This document shows, in pieces, positions 55,630-63,514 of a DNA stretch of 64,000 nucleotides; the stretch's first letter is position 1; each line of letters opens with the position of its first letter. Source of the stretch: Thermoanaerobacter ethanolicus JW 200 (GTDB taxonomy: Bacteria; Bacillota; Thermoanaerobacteria; Thermoanaerobacterales; Thermoanaerobacteraceae). A program made the translations under genes and the position numbers. The stretch covers positions 1,487,001-1,551,000 of the forward strand of contig NZ_CP033580.1 in the NCBI RefSeq assembly GCF_003722315.1, given 5' to 3'. The notes below the pieces were generated by a model. It worked only from the letters and a program-made list of their open reading frames with translations, did no database searches and had not been told where the DNA came from.

Positions 55630-56100
55630 TTGGCGAAGGAAGAAATTAAAATAATCGCTCAAAACAAAAAAGCTTACCATGATTACTTCATTGAAGAGAC
55701 TTATGAAGCAGGAATAGTGCTTAGTGGAACTGAAGTTAAATCTATTAGGATGGGGAAAGTCAATTTAAAAGATAGCTTTGCAAGAGTTGAAAACAACGAA
55801 GTTTATCTTTATAATATGCATATAAGTCCTTATGAAAAAGGCAATATATTTAATAAAGACCCCTTAAGGACTAGAAAATTACTTCTCAATAGACATGAGA
55901 TTAATAAACTAATTGGTTATGTGACACGGAAGGGTTACACTTTAATTCCTACAAAGCTTTATTTAAAGCGAGGCCTTGTCAAAGTCGAATTAGCTGTAGC
56001 GAGAGGTAAAAAACTCTACGATAAGAGAGAAGATATTGCGAGAAGAGATGCAAAAAGAGAATTAGAAAAGCACTTTAAAGAAAAACAATTAGGCATATAA
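55630..56100 (+). CDS. smpB: SsrA-binding protein SmpB
   Basis: 156-aa RNA-binding partner of tm[32 protein letters not shown] is the diagnostic N-terminal block, and KRELEKHFK forms the C-terminal tail that mimics an mRNA in the decoding site. TTG start behind AAGAGGGTG. ssrA starts 3 bp after its stop. Confidence 0.97.
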
Positions 56101-56103
56101 CAT

Positions 56104-56456
56104 GGGGGTGTACTGGTTTCGACGGGGGCAGTCGAGGTAAAAGTAGCGAGCCGAGTTGTCCGCCAGCTCGTAAAAATGGTGGAGTAAAAATAAACGCAGA
56201 CAGAGAATTAGCTTACGCTGCCTAATTTAAGGTAGCCGTCCAACCTGAAATGCCCACGTTTCAGGATTGGGCGTCAAAAAAGTGGGGAACTGGTTTTGCT
56301 CAGGCTTCGGGGCAAAACCGGAACTTATGAAGCTACCGAGGCGGTTATCCTGTCGCTGGGAGAACCGCTGAGGGAAAGTTAAAACAGCGACTGCGCTCGG
56401 AGAAGCTTTTACTGTGACGCCTTCGGACCGGGGTTCGACTCCCCGCACCTCCACCA
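56104..56456 (+). ncRNA. ssrA: tmRNA
   Basis: 353 nt. The 5' end GGGGGTGTACTGGTTTCGAC and the 3' end with GGGTTCGACTCCCC and CACCTCCACCA form the tRNA-like domain (7-bp acceptor stem, one G-U, CCA encoded). The tag frame is 56196-56225: GCA GAC AGA GAA TTA GCT TAC GCT GCC TAA, giving ADRELAYAA. Pseudoknot-rich GC segments follow. Directly downstream of smpB. Confidence 0.98.
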
Positions 56457-56467
56457 AAAATAAATAT

Positions 56468-56543
56468 GGGGCTGTAGCTCAGTTGGGAGAGCGCCACAAT
56501 GGCATTGTGGAAGTCGTGGGTTCAAGTCCCATCAGCTCCACCA
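56468..56543 (+). tRNA. tRNA-Ala (anticodon GGC)
   Basis: 76 nt with CCA encoded. Acceptor stem GGGGCTG/CAGCTCC, D arm AGCTCAGTTGGGAGAGC, anticodon loop ATGGCAT (GGC), T arm GTGGGTTCAAGTCCCAT. It lies 11 nt after ssrA and shares its terminator. Confidence 0.96.
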
Positions 56544-56563
56544 GAAAATACTGAAAAATAGAT

Positions 56564-56601
56564 GCACTTAGGGTTCATTTGCCTAAGTGCTTTTCTTTTT
56601 T
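56564..56601 (+). terminator. terminator of the ssrA-tRNA-Ala transcript
   Basis: GCACTTAGG (56564-56572) and CCTAAGTGC (56582-56590) with a 9-nt loop, followed by TTTTCTTTTTT. Confidence 0.9.
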
Positions 56602-56745
56602 ACTACAAAATTGTTGTAATGGCCTAAAAAGATATAAAAGTTTATACATAAGTGTCATAGTAAAAATAGGATTTACAGGATTTATAAATAATTATGACTA
56701 AAAATTTATAAAATTGTAGCCGTGGCCACAGTTTTATTTATGTAT

Positions 56746-56756
56746 TGTGATATAAT
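56746..56756 (+). promoter_or_regulatory. extended -10 promoter of the DUF969 operon
   Basis: TGTGATATAAT again, with TGATATAAT as an extended -10, 37 bp before the ATG. A perfect palindrome GTGGCCAC (56722-56729) lies at the -35 region and could be an operator. The remaining 250-bp gap after tRNA-Ala holds only this and the terminator. Confidence 0.55.
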
Positions 56757-56793
56757 TACAAAAAAATAAATCCATTTTAAAGGGGGATAGTTT

Positions 56794-57486
56794 ATGATTA
56801 AGTTAATTGGTATTTTAATCATTATTGTGGGATTTATCTTGAAGCTCGATACTTTAGCAGTGGTTTTAATTGCTGGTATTGTGACTGGCCTGGTGGCAGG
56901 GGTACCTTTTCCTAAAATTGTAGAAATTTTAGGAAAAGCTTTTGTAGACAACAGATACATGTCTATATTTATTATCTCATTGCCTGTAATTGGAATACTT
57001 GAAAGGTATGGTCTCCGTGAAAGGGCTGCATATGTAATAGGAAAAATAAAAGCAGCTACAGTGGGAAAAGTAACTGCTTTATATTTAGTACTTAGGACAT
57101 TGGCAGCGATGTTCGGCTTAAGGATTGGGGGACATGTACAATTTATACGACCTTTGATATTACCTATGGCAGAAGGGGCAGCAATGAATAGATATGGCGA
57201 AATAAAAAGCGAAGACCATGAAAGGATTAAGGGCTTAGAAGCTGCAGTAGAAAACTATGGTAATTTCTTTGGGCAGAATGCTTTTGTTGCAGCAGGAGGT
57301 GTTTTGCTAATTGTTGGTGTATTAAAAGAATTAAACTATACTGTAGAAGCTTTAGATATCGCAAAAGCGTCAATACCTATCGCGTTAATAATAATGGTAG
57401 TTGGTACTTTGCAGTTTTTCTATTATGACAGAAAATTTGACCAAAAGTATGGGATAAGAACGAGGTCCAAAAAAGAAAATAGGTAA
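56794..57486 (+). CDS. DUF969 membrane protein, putative transporter subunit
   Basis: 230 aa with about six membrane helices (MIKLIGILIIIVGFILKL onward). It belongs to DUF969, always paired with DUF979 and usually with pyroglutamyl peptidase, as here. The likely role is uptake of 5-oxoproline or pyroglutamyl peptides, inferred from this context only. AAAGGGGG precedes the ATG; DUF979 follows 25 bp later. Confidence 0.87.
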   Translation: MIKLIGILIIIVGFILKLDTLAVVLIAGIVTGLVAGVPFPKIVEILGKAFVDNRYMSIFIISLPVIGILERYGLRERAAYVIGKIKAATVGKVTALYLVLRTLAAMFGLRIGGHVQFIRPLILPMAEGAAMNRYGEIKSEDHERIKGLEAAVENYGNFFGQNAFVAAGGVLLIVGVLKELNYTVEALDIAKASIPIALIIMVVGTLQFFYYDRKFDQKYGIRTRSKKENR

Positions 57487-57511
57487 AATGCTTAGGAAGG
57501 AGGAGTATTGA

Positions 57512-58468
57512 ATGCTTAAGGATTCTTTAACTGAAATCCTATACATTATGATGGGCATAGTTTCTTTTTACTCAGCGTATGCTACACTAAAAGAAAAAAA
57601 TCATCCTTCAAAAATCCCTACTGCTTTATTTTGGGGGTTATTAGGAATAATTTTTACATTTAGTCGAATAGGCTTATTGTGGGGTAATAAAAACATTTAT
57701 ATACCTGATATATATACAGGATACATGGTTATTGTATTGACTCTATTATCTGCATTTCGATTAGTCAAAATTGGAAAATTTGACGAATCAACCTCAGAAT
57801 TTAAAGAACAAATGTCACAAAAAATTGGCAATCTAATTTTTGTTCCAGCTTTGGCTCTTGGCATAGTTACATTTATTGTTGCTCAAATATGGACAAAACA
57901 ACTTGGCTCTCTTGTTGCATTTTGGATATCAACTGTAGTAGCTGCAATTTTAGCATTGGTGATTACAAAAGGGAAAGTTAAAGAAATGGCTGATGATGGT
58001 AGAAGATTACTTGAAGTAGTAGGACCTATAAGCATTTTACCGCAACTTCTTGCTGCTTTAGGAGCCGTTTTCACAGTTGCAGGTGTAGGTGAAGTAATAG
58101 CAAGTGGGATAAAGACAATTATTCCTCAGGGTAATATACTTTTAGGGGTAATTGCTTATTGTGTAGGAATGGCTCTATTTACAATGATAATGGGCAATGC
58201 TTTTGCAGCATTTGCGGTTATTACAGCAGGAATTGGAATTCCTTTTGTAATAGCTCAAGGAGGGAATCCGGTGATAGTAGCGGCTTTAGGTATGACAGCA
58301 GGATATTGTGGAACTTTAATGACACCAATGGCAGCAAATTTTAACATAGTTCCGACTGCAATATTGGAAATGGAAGATAAGAAATATGGAGTTATAAAAT
58401 ATCAAGTTCCTGTAGCTATTGCCATGCTCATTATTCACATAGTACTAATGTATTTTTGGGCGTTTTAA
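57512..58468 (+). CDS. DUF979 membrane protein, partner of DUF969
   Basis: 318 aa with nine or so membrane helices. Two glycine-rich stretches in helix-loop regions (FFALGAVFTVAGVGEVIASG-like and NPVIVAALGMTAGYCGTLMTPM) suggest a transport core. DUF969 and DUF979 together resemble a split secondary transporter. GAAGGAGGAG precedes the ATG. pcp follows. Confidence 0.87.
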   Translation: MLKDSLTEILYIMMGIVSFYSAYATLKEKNHPSKIPTALFWGLLGIIFTFSRIGLLWGNKNIYIPDIYTGYMVIVLTLLSAFRLVKIGKFDESTSEFKEQMSQKIGNLIFVPALALGIVTFIVAQIWTKQLGSLVAFWISTVVAAILALVITKGKVKEMADDGRRLLEVVGPISILPQLLAALGAVFTVAGVGEVIASGIKTIIPQGNILLGVIAYCVGMALFTMIMGNAFAAFAVITAGIGIPFVIAQGGNPVIVAALGMTAGYCGTLMTPMAANFNIVPTAILEMEDKKYGVIKYQVPVAIAMLIIHIVLMYFWAF

Positions 58469-58494
58469 TATTTTTATGAAAGGGTGATATGATA

Positions 58495-59106
58495 ATGAAA
58501 ATACTCGTAACAGCTTTTGATCCTTTTGGGGGGGAAAATATTAATCCTTCTTATGAAGTATTAAAAAACTTGAAAGATAATATAGAAGGTGCGGAGATAA
58601 TTAAGATTCAAGTTCCTACTGTTTTTTATCTTTCTGTTGAGAAAGCAATAGAAAAAATAAAGGAAGTTAAGCCGGATGCAGTTCTAAGTATTGGACAGGC
58701 TGGCGGACGATATGATATAACTGTTGAAAGAATAGCGATTAATATTGATGATGCTAGAATTCCAGATAATATAGGGCAACAACCAATTGATACCCCGATT
58801 GACCCTGAAGGTGCTCCAGCTTATTTTGCTACTATTCCCATAAAAGAGATAGTAGAAGAGATAAAAAAAGAAAATATACCGGCATCAATTTCTAATACAG
58901 CAGGTACGTTTGTGTGCAATCATTTAATGTATGGAATTCTCAATTATGTTCACAATAACAGATTAAATATTAAAGCAGGCTTTATTCACATACCTTATTT
59001 GCCAGTGCAAGTTTTGAATAAGCCTTATACTCCTTCCATGTCTTTAGGGGATATGGTTAAAGCTATAGAAACTGCTATAAAAGTAATTGCAAAAAAAAGT
59101 AGATAG
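58495..59106 (+). CDS. pcp: pyroglutamyl-peptidase I
   Basis: 203-aa cysteine peptidase (family C15) that removes N-terminal pyroglutamate from peptides. TAFDPFGGENINPSYEV at the N-terminus, the Glu in the ERIAINIDDARIPDN segment, the catalytic Cys in SNTAGTFVCNHLMYG and the His in AGFIHIPYLP complete the triad. The start at 58495 is preferred over 58489 because AAAGGGTG is better spaced. Its link to the DUF969/DUF979 pair suggests import and hydrolysis of pyroglutamyl peptides. Confidence 0.95.
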   Translation: MKILVTAFDPFGGENINPSYEVLKNLKDNIEGAEIIKIQVPTVFYLSVEKAIEKIKEVKPDAVLSIGQAGGRYDITVERIAINIDDARIPDNIGQQPIDTPIDPEGAPAYFATIPIKEIVEEIKKENIPASISNTAGTFVCNHLMYGILNYVHNNRLNIKAGFIHIPYLPVQVLNKPYTPSMSLGDMVKAIETAIKVIAKKSR

Positions 59107-59379
59107 CAGTTATTTAGAAGAAATAAAAAAATTATTTGTATATGGGGAGAGATTATTACTTTCTATGATGATGGCAGCGTTTTGCCAAGTATTGATGAAT
59201 TAGAGTCGTATTTTGGAGATAATCATGAAATTATGTATCTGAGAGAAAAAAGAGAAGTGTTTTATGAGGATGGCAAGAAAGAAGATGTAGATATTTATGT
59301 ATATAAAAAGGACATAAAAAACGAGCCTCATATTTATATTGCAACGGGTGATTGGAGGGTATTTTTACTAAATAGATGA
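59107..59379 (+). pseudogene. probable gene remnant or orphan small protein after pcp
   Basis: An open frame runs from the pcp stop to TGA at 59379 and reads WGEIITFYDDGSVLPSIDELE then a charged C-terminal part ending TGDWRVFLLNR. No ATG or GTG start with a ribosome binding site is present; a TTG at 59182 would give 65 aa. The regular, protein-like composition without a start suggests the tail of a truncated gene. I do not recognise the family. Confidence 0.4.
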
Positions 59380-59390
59380 AACTATTTTAG

Positions 59391-59420
59391 GCATGGGGAT
59401 TTTATGCTCCATGCTTTTTT
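59391..59420 (+). terminator. intrinsic terminator of the pcp operon
   Basis: GCATGGGG and CTCCATGC form an 8-bp stem (one G-U) followed by TTTTTT. The rest of the gap to 59574 is A/T-rich, and I see no clear feature in it. Confidence 0.85.
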
Positions 59421-59574
59421 GATATAAAAGATCAAAATATAGAAATATAATTTTGAAAATAGTATAATAAATTTTAAGGTTGACTTTTTTAATTAAACAT
59501 ATTGTAAAAATAGTAAAATTGTTGGTGCAATTTTTATTGTTTCAAACAGGAGAGAAGTGGGGAGCTGAAAGGGG

Positions 59575-60261
59575 ATGACTATAAGTTCGGTATATAATGA
59601 AATGTTTGATATAAATCGACAGAAAGATATGAGAAAATTTTTCCTTAATATAGCTATACAGGGATATAAAAAGAGTTTTTTGAAAAATGAAACTATAACA
59701 ATTAATTATAACAAACCATATATTGCCATAATAACAAAAGGGTTGATAAAGCAATTTATTTCAAATAAAAATGGAAAGATAAAAGTTCTTTATTTGCTGC
59801 AACCAGGGGAAATATTTGGAGAATTTTCCTATTTAGGAGGAGGATTTGATTTAATTGAAGGTCAAGCTATAAAAGATAGTGAAATATCTATTATTTTTGA
59901 AGATAAATTAAGTTCTATTCTGGAAACAAATCCTGATATGTATAAATATATTGCTCATAGCATGAGCAGAAAATTTAGAATTGTTACTATGCAGATGAGC
60001 GATTTGATTTTCAAAGATTCAATGGGAAGACTGTGCGATTTTCTAATTAGATTATTCTATCAACAAGGCAAGAAGATAAAAAAAGGTTATATAATAGATA
60101 TTCCTTTAACCCATGAGAATATTGCCAATTTAATAGGATGTGATAGAGTAACGGTTACAAAAGGACTAAATAAGTTAAAAAAAGAAGGTTTAATTGAGAT
60201 AGATGGAAAAAAGATTATAATAAAAGACCTTCGCTACCTTGAAAATTATGCGGATTCATAA
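59575..60261 (+). CDS. Crp/Fnr-family transcriptional regulator
   Basis: 228 aa. The N-terminal cupin-like cNMP-binding domain (about 20-140, IITKGLIKQFISNKNGKIKVLYLLQPGEIFGEF) lacks the arginine/serine signature of true cAMP binders and the cysteine set of FNR, so the effector is unknown. The C-terminal winged helix has LTHENIANLIGCDRVTVTKGLNKLKKEGLIE. AAAGGGG precedes the ATG. The gene stands alone; its targets are not evident. Confidence 0.9.
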   Translation: MTISSVYNEMFDINRQKDMRKFFLNIAIQGYKKSFLKNETITINYNKPYIAIITKGLIKQFISNKNGKIKVLYLLQPGEIFGEFSYLGGGFDLIEGQAIKDSEISIIFEDKLSSILETNPDMYKYIAHSMSRKFRIVTMQMSDLIFKDSMGRLCDFLIRLFYQQGKKIKKGYIIDIPLTHENIANLIGCDRVTVTKGLNKLKKEGLIEIDGKKIIIKDLRYLENYADS

Positions 60262-60286
60262 CATTTAAGCATGATATAATAAATAA

Positions 60287-60312
60287 CAACCCCGCCTTAA
60301 GTGGCGGGGTTA
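60287..60312 (+). repeat. left 26-bp direct repeat (hairpin) flanking repeat copy 2
   Basis: Contains the hairpin arms AACCCCGCC and GGCGGGGTT (60288-60296 and 60303-60311). An identical 26-bp copy stands at 60576-60601. It is probably the terminator of the Crp/Fnr gene, duplicated on insertion of the repeat. Confidence 0.85.
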
Positions 60313-60575
60313 CAGACTGTAGACAAACTTTCGTAAAGGAGATATTTTGCATAAGGAACGACTTGTGACAAAGCGGCAACAAAACTTAGCGAGACCAAGG
60401 GTGGAGGCAGGGCCGTAGCCACGGATGGCGGAGGCGGGCACTAAGACAAGGATGTCGAATGTGCCCGGTACCCTGCCGGAACCCGAAGATCGAGTTTAGT
60501 TTTGTCGCTTTGGAACATCGGAGTGACGATGCAAAATATCTCCTTTGAATATTTTTTAACTTTGTCAACAAACTG
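60313..60575. repeat. dispersed structured repeat, copy 2 (263 bp)
   Basis: Second copy of the element at 30697-31024, without the nested hairpin. The perfect 17-bp inverted repeat (60335-60351 with 60530-60546) and the CAAAGCG/CGCTTTG stem are kept, as is the GGCAGGG (60406-60412)/CCCTGCC (60471-60477) pairing. The small internal hairpin is GACAAGGATGTC (60445-60456) against GGCATGGATGCC in copy 1, a compensatory G-C to A-T change. GC-rich in an A/T-rich region; no gene inside. Confidence 0.85.
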
Positions 60576-60601
60576 CAACCCCGCCTTAAGTGGCGGGGTT
60601 A
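60576..60601. repeat. right 26-bp direct repeat (hairpin) flanking repeat copy 2
   Basis: Exact copy of 60287-60312. It can act as the terminator for the Crp/Fnr gene and for the convergent DJ-1 gene, which ends 22 bp away. Confidence 0.85.
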
Positions 60602-60622
60602 GTAATTTGTGAAACATATAGT

Positions 60623-61129
60623 TCACTTAACCTTTTCAATTATGGCTTTTACAAAAGCTACCAAATCATTTGGAGTTCTGGAGGTTATTAAATTTCCATC
60701 TACAACTACTTCTTCATCTACATACTGGGCTCCTGCATTTATTAAGTCATCTTTTATTGAGAAAAAGCTTGTCACTCTTTTTCCTTTTAAATTGCAAGCG
60801 GAAGCCATAATCCAGGGGCCGTGGCAAATAGCCGCTATGGGCTTTTGCAGTTTGTCCATTTCTTTGACAAAATTAATAGTGTCATTACATCTCCTCATGT
60901 AATCAGGTGAATAACCTCCAGGGACTATTACTGCATCATAATCTTTGGCTTTTACATCTTTTGAAGCATGGGTGCTTTTCATTGGATATCCATGTTTTCC
61001 TGTATATACTTTGTCTTTTTCTGGACCTATTAAATGTACTTCATATCCTTCTTCTTTAAGTCTATAGTATGGATATAGTAGTTCTGGTTCTTCATACATA
61101 TTCTCAATTAATATAGCAATTTTTTTCAT
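60623..61129 (-). CDS. DJ-1/PfpI-family protein
   Basis: 168 aa with the class I glutamine-amidotransferase-like fold. The nucleophile elbow is AAICHGPW (Cys, followed by His) and the conserved Glu lies in the N-terminal ENMYEEPELLYP. The family includes PfpI/YraA-type intracellular peptidases and DJ-1 deglycase-like proteins, so the reaction is uncertain. Minus strand, own promoter. Confidence 0.92.
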   Translation of the reverse strand: MKKIAILIENMYEEPELLYPYYRLKEEGYEVHLIGPEKDKVYTGKHGYPMKSTHASKDVKAKDYDAVIVPGGYSPDYMRRCNDTINFVKEMDKLQKPIAAICHGPWIMASACNLKGKRVTSFFSIKDDLINAGAQYVDEEVVVDGNLITSRTPNDLVAFVKAIIEKVK

Positions 61130-61165
61130 AAGAATTCACCTCTTAGGATTTTTATGGTTAATATT

Positions 61166-61194
61166 ATTGTAACATTTATGGCAACTTATGTCAA
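61166..61194 (-). promoter_or_regulatory. promoter of the DJ-1/PfpI gene
   Basis: On the minus strand TTGACA (61189-61194), 17 bp spacer, TACAAT (61166-61171). It starts 5 bp past the end of the truncated LysR gene. Confidence 0.8.
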
Positions 61195-61198
61195 GAAA

Positions 61199-61579
61199 TT
61201 AAAATTGTGAAGGGAATTCTTTAAGGTAAGACAGGAATTCATTAAATAAAGGGAAGGGGTATTTGTCTTTGTTTCCCACTGTTGTACTTGCCCCAATGCG
61301 AAGCTTTCCGGCTTTTAAGTTTGAAATATCTAAAAGAGTACTTTGGGCTTCCTCAACTAAAGAAGATATTCTTTTAGCGTATTCTTTTAAAACTTCTCCT
61401 GCATATGTCAACAAAAGTTTTTTGCTCATTCTTTCAAATAATTTTACATTTAGTTCCTGTTCTAATTCAGAGATTGTTTGGCTTATTGAAGGCTGTGTCA
61501 TATAAAGCTTTTTTGCTGCTTTTGACATGCTGCCACTTTCGCAAACTGTCAAAAAAATTTTCAGTTGCCTTAAATTCAT
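61199..61579 (-). pseudogene. truncated LysR-family regulator
   Basis: 126 residues containing the full LysR winged helix (MNLRQLKIFLTVCESGSMS, then AAKKLYMTQPSISQTISELE) and the linker helix, ending within the first strand of the effector domain (GKLRIGASTTVGN) after which about 25 unrelated residues lead to a stop. Full LysR regulators are ~300 aa, so most of the effector domain is missing, probably by deletion. The start at 61579 follows GAGGTGG. It diverges from the flavin oxidoreductase gene. Confidence 0.8.
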
Positions 61580-61591
61580 ATTAACCACCTC

Positions 61592-61607
61592 ATAAGTTTT
61601 CACTTAT
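61592..61607. promoter_or_regulatory. candidate LysR operator in the divergent promoter region
   Basis: ATAAGT-TTTC-ACTTAT, a 16-bp inverted repeat matching the T-N11-A style of LysR boxes, between the truncated regulator and the oxidoreductase gene. Confidence 0.45.
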
Positions 61608-61682
61608 ATGTTGTATAAAATTATATTATTTTACTTATGTCAATGCAAGTTTTAAAATATAACTATGAAAGAGGTGGTCAAT

Positions 61683-63503
61683 GTGTTATTAAAAGAAGGG
61701 AAAATAGGGAATATTAAGTTAAAAAATAGGATAATTATGTTGCCTACTGTTACAAATTTATCAAATGAGGGTTTTGTAAGCGAAAGAGAAGTAGAATATT
61801 ATAAAAGAAGATCAAAAGGTGTCTCATTGGTCATTGTGGGTGCAAGCTATGTAAATAAGCTGGGGAAATTCTTTGTAAATCAAATAGGAATAGATGATGA
61901 CGACAAAATACAGGGACTTAGAAAATTATCGGAGGTAATTCACCAAAATGGGGCACAAGCTGCTATTCAGCTTGCAATGCACAATCCAAAATACAAGCCA
62001 TCAGATTTTACAAAACAACAGATACAGGGCTTTGTACAAGATTTTGTAAGTGGAGCAATAAGGGCGAAAAAGGCTGGTTTTGATGCTGTGGAGTTGCACT
62101 TTGCCCATGGTTGGTTTGTAAATCAATTTTTATCGCCTGATACAAACAAAAGGACTGACGAATACGGAGGAAATTTTGAAGGAAGGACAAAGTTTGCACT
62201 TGATATATTGCGAGGAGTTAAAAAAGCTCTTCCGGATATGACAGTAATTTGCAGGATTAATGGCAGTGATTTTACAGATGGAGGCTTTTCAATCGAAGAG
62301 AGTGTAAGATTCGCAAAACTGTTAGAATACCATGGTGCTGATGCTTTAGATATATCGGGAGGTGTGTCTTCCACATCGGAATACCATATCTCTCCTATGG
62401 GAATTGGAGATAAGCCTTTAATTGGAATTGCAAAGAGGATAAAGGAAAATATAACTATACCTGTTATAGCGGTTGATAAGCTCGGCAGTGTTTATGATTG
62501 GGAAAAAATTTTAGAGGATGGCATAGCTGATTTTATAGGGATAGCTCGTGGTCTCATAGGAGATCCGGATTTGGCAGAAAAGTTGATAAAAGGACAAGAA
62601 GAAGATATAAGGTATTGCATTCACTGCAATCAGGCGTGTATTGCATACATTCAAAAAGGACTTTCTGTTTCTTGCATGATTAATCCAGAGGTAGGAAGAG
62701 AAAAAGAATTTGAAGTAAAGACCGATAAACCATTAAATATAGCTGTAATTGGCGGCGGGCCAGCAGGCATGTCTGCGGCCAAATATCTCGCAAAAAAAGG
62801 CCATAACGTTACTTTGTTTGAAAAAGAAAATAAACTTGGTGGACAACTAAATGTAGCAAAAGTGCCTCCTTATAAACAAGAGATAGGAAAAGTTATTGAA
62901 TATCTGGAAAATGATTTAAAGAAATACAATGTCAAAGTACATTTAAATAAAAAAATAAGTTTACAGGAAATAAAAGAAATGCCTTATGATAAAATTGTCA
63001 TTGCTACAGGCTCAAAGCCAGCTAAAATCAATTTGGATGCGGATATAAATCCTTATACGGCTATTGAGGTGTTAGAAGGAAATATTCCAAAAGGAAGAGA
63101 TATTGCAATAATTGGTGGAGGCCTTACTGGACTTGAAACAGCCGAATACCTTGCTGAAAAAGGGAAAAAAGTGACAGTTTTAGAAATGAAAGAAGAAGTT
63201 GGCGAAGGGATATACCCAATGGTTAAAAAACTGATTTTAAATAGATTAAAAGAACTTAAAGTTGATATAATCACAAATGCTTTAATAAAAGAAATATCTG
63301 GGGGGAAACTCATGTATACTTCCAAGGACACATATAAAGTAGTCAAAGTGGAGGATGTAGTTTTAGCAGTTGGAAATTTACCTGATACTGAATTTGAGGA
63401 ACTAAAAAATGAGAACAGATATTATTTCATTGGTGACTGCAAAACTGTTGCTTCTGCAGTAGAAGCGATAAGGGATGGAGCAGAGCTTTCACTCATTATA
63501 TAG
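61683..63503 (+). CDS. FMN/FAD NADH:flavin oxidoreductase (old yellow enzyme / dienoyl-CoA reductase type)
   Basis: 606-aa multi-domain oxidoreductase. Residues ~1-320 form an FMN-binding TIM barrel (KLKNRIIMLPT, VELHFAHGWFVNQFLSP, NKRTDEYGGNFEGR). A [4Fe-4S] site follows (CIHCNQACI ... CMINP), then FAD- and NAD(P)-binding domains (IAVIGGGPAGMSAAKYL and IAIIGGGLTGLETAEYL). This is the layout of 2,4-dienoyl-CoA reductase, trimethylamine dehydrogenase and clostridial enoate reductases; substrate unknown. The GTG at 61683 is chosen because AGAGGTGG is correctly spaced; the ATG at 61665 precedes that site. Confidence 0.88.
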   Translation: MLLKEGKIGNIKLKNRIIMLPTVTNLSNEGFVSEREVEYYKRRSKGVSLVIVGASYVNKLGKFFVNQIGIDDDDKIQGLRKLSEVIHQNGAQAAIQLAMHNPKYKPSDFTKQQIQGFVQDFVSGAIRAKKAGFDAVELHFAHGWFVNQFLSPDTNKRTDEYGGNFEGRTKFALDILRGVKKALPDMTVICRINGSDFTDGGFSIEESVRFAKLLEYHGADALDISGGVSSTSEYHISPMGIGDKPLIGIAKRIKENITIPVIAVDKLGSVYDWEKILEDGIADFIGIARGLIGDPDLAEKLIKGQEEDIRYCIHCNQACIAYIQKGLSVSCMINPEVGREKEFEVKTDKPLNIAVIGGGPAGMSAAKYLAKKGHNVTLFEKENKLGGQLNVAKVPPYKQEIGKVIEYLENDLKKYNVKVHLNKKISLQEIKEMPYDKIVIATGSKPAKINLDADINPYTAIEVLEGNIPKGRDIAIIGGGLTGLETAEYLAEKGKKVTVLEMKEEVGEGIYPMVKKLILNRLKELKVDIITNALIKEISGGKLMYTSKDTYKVVKVEDVVLAVGNLPDTEFEELKNENRYYFIGDCKTVASAVEAIRDGAELSLII

Positions 63504-63514
63504 AGGTGATTTAA

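Noticed and set aside
56227-56457. Minus-strand open frame over ssrA
   Set aside because: Fully inside tmRNA; structure and tag frame explain the region.
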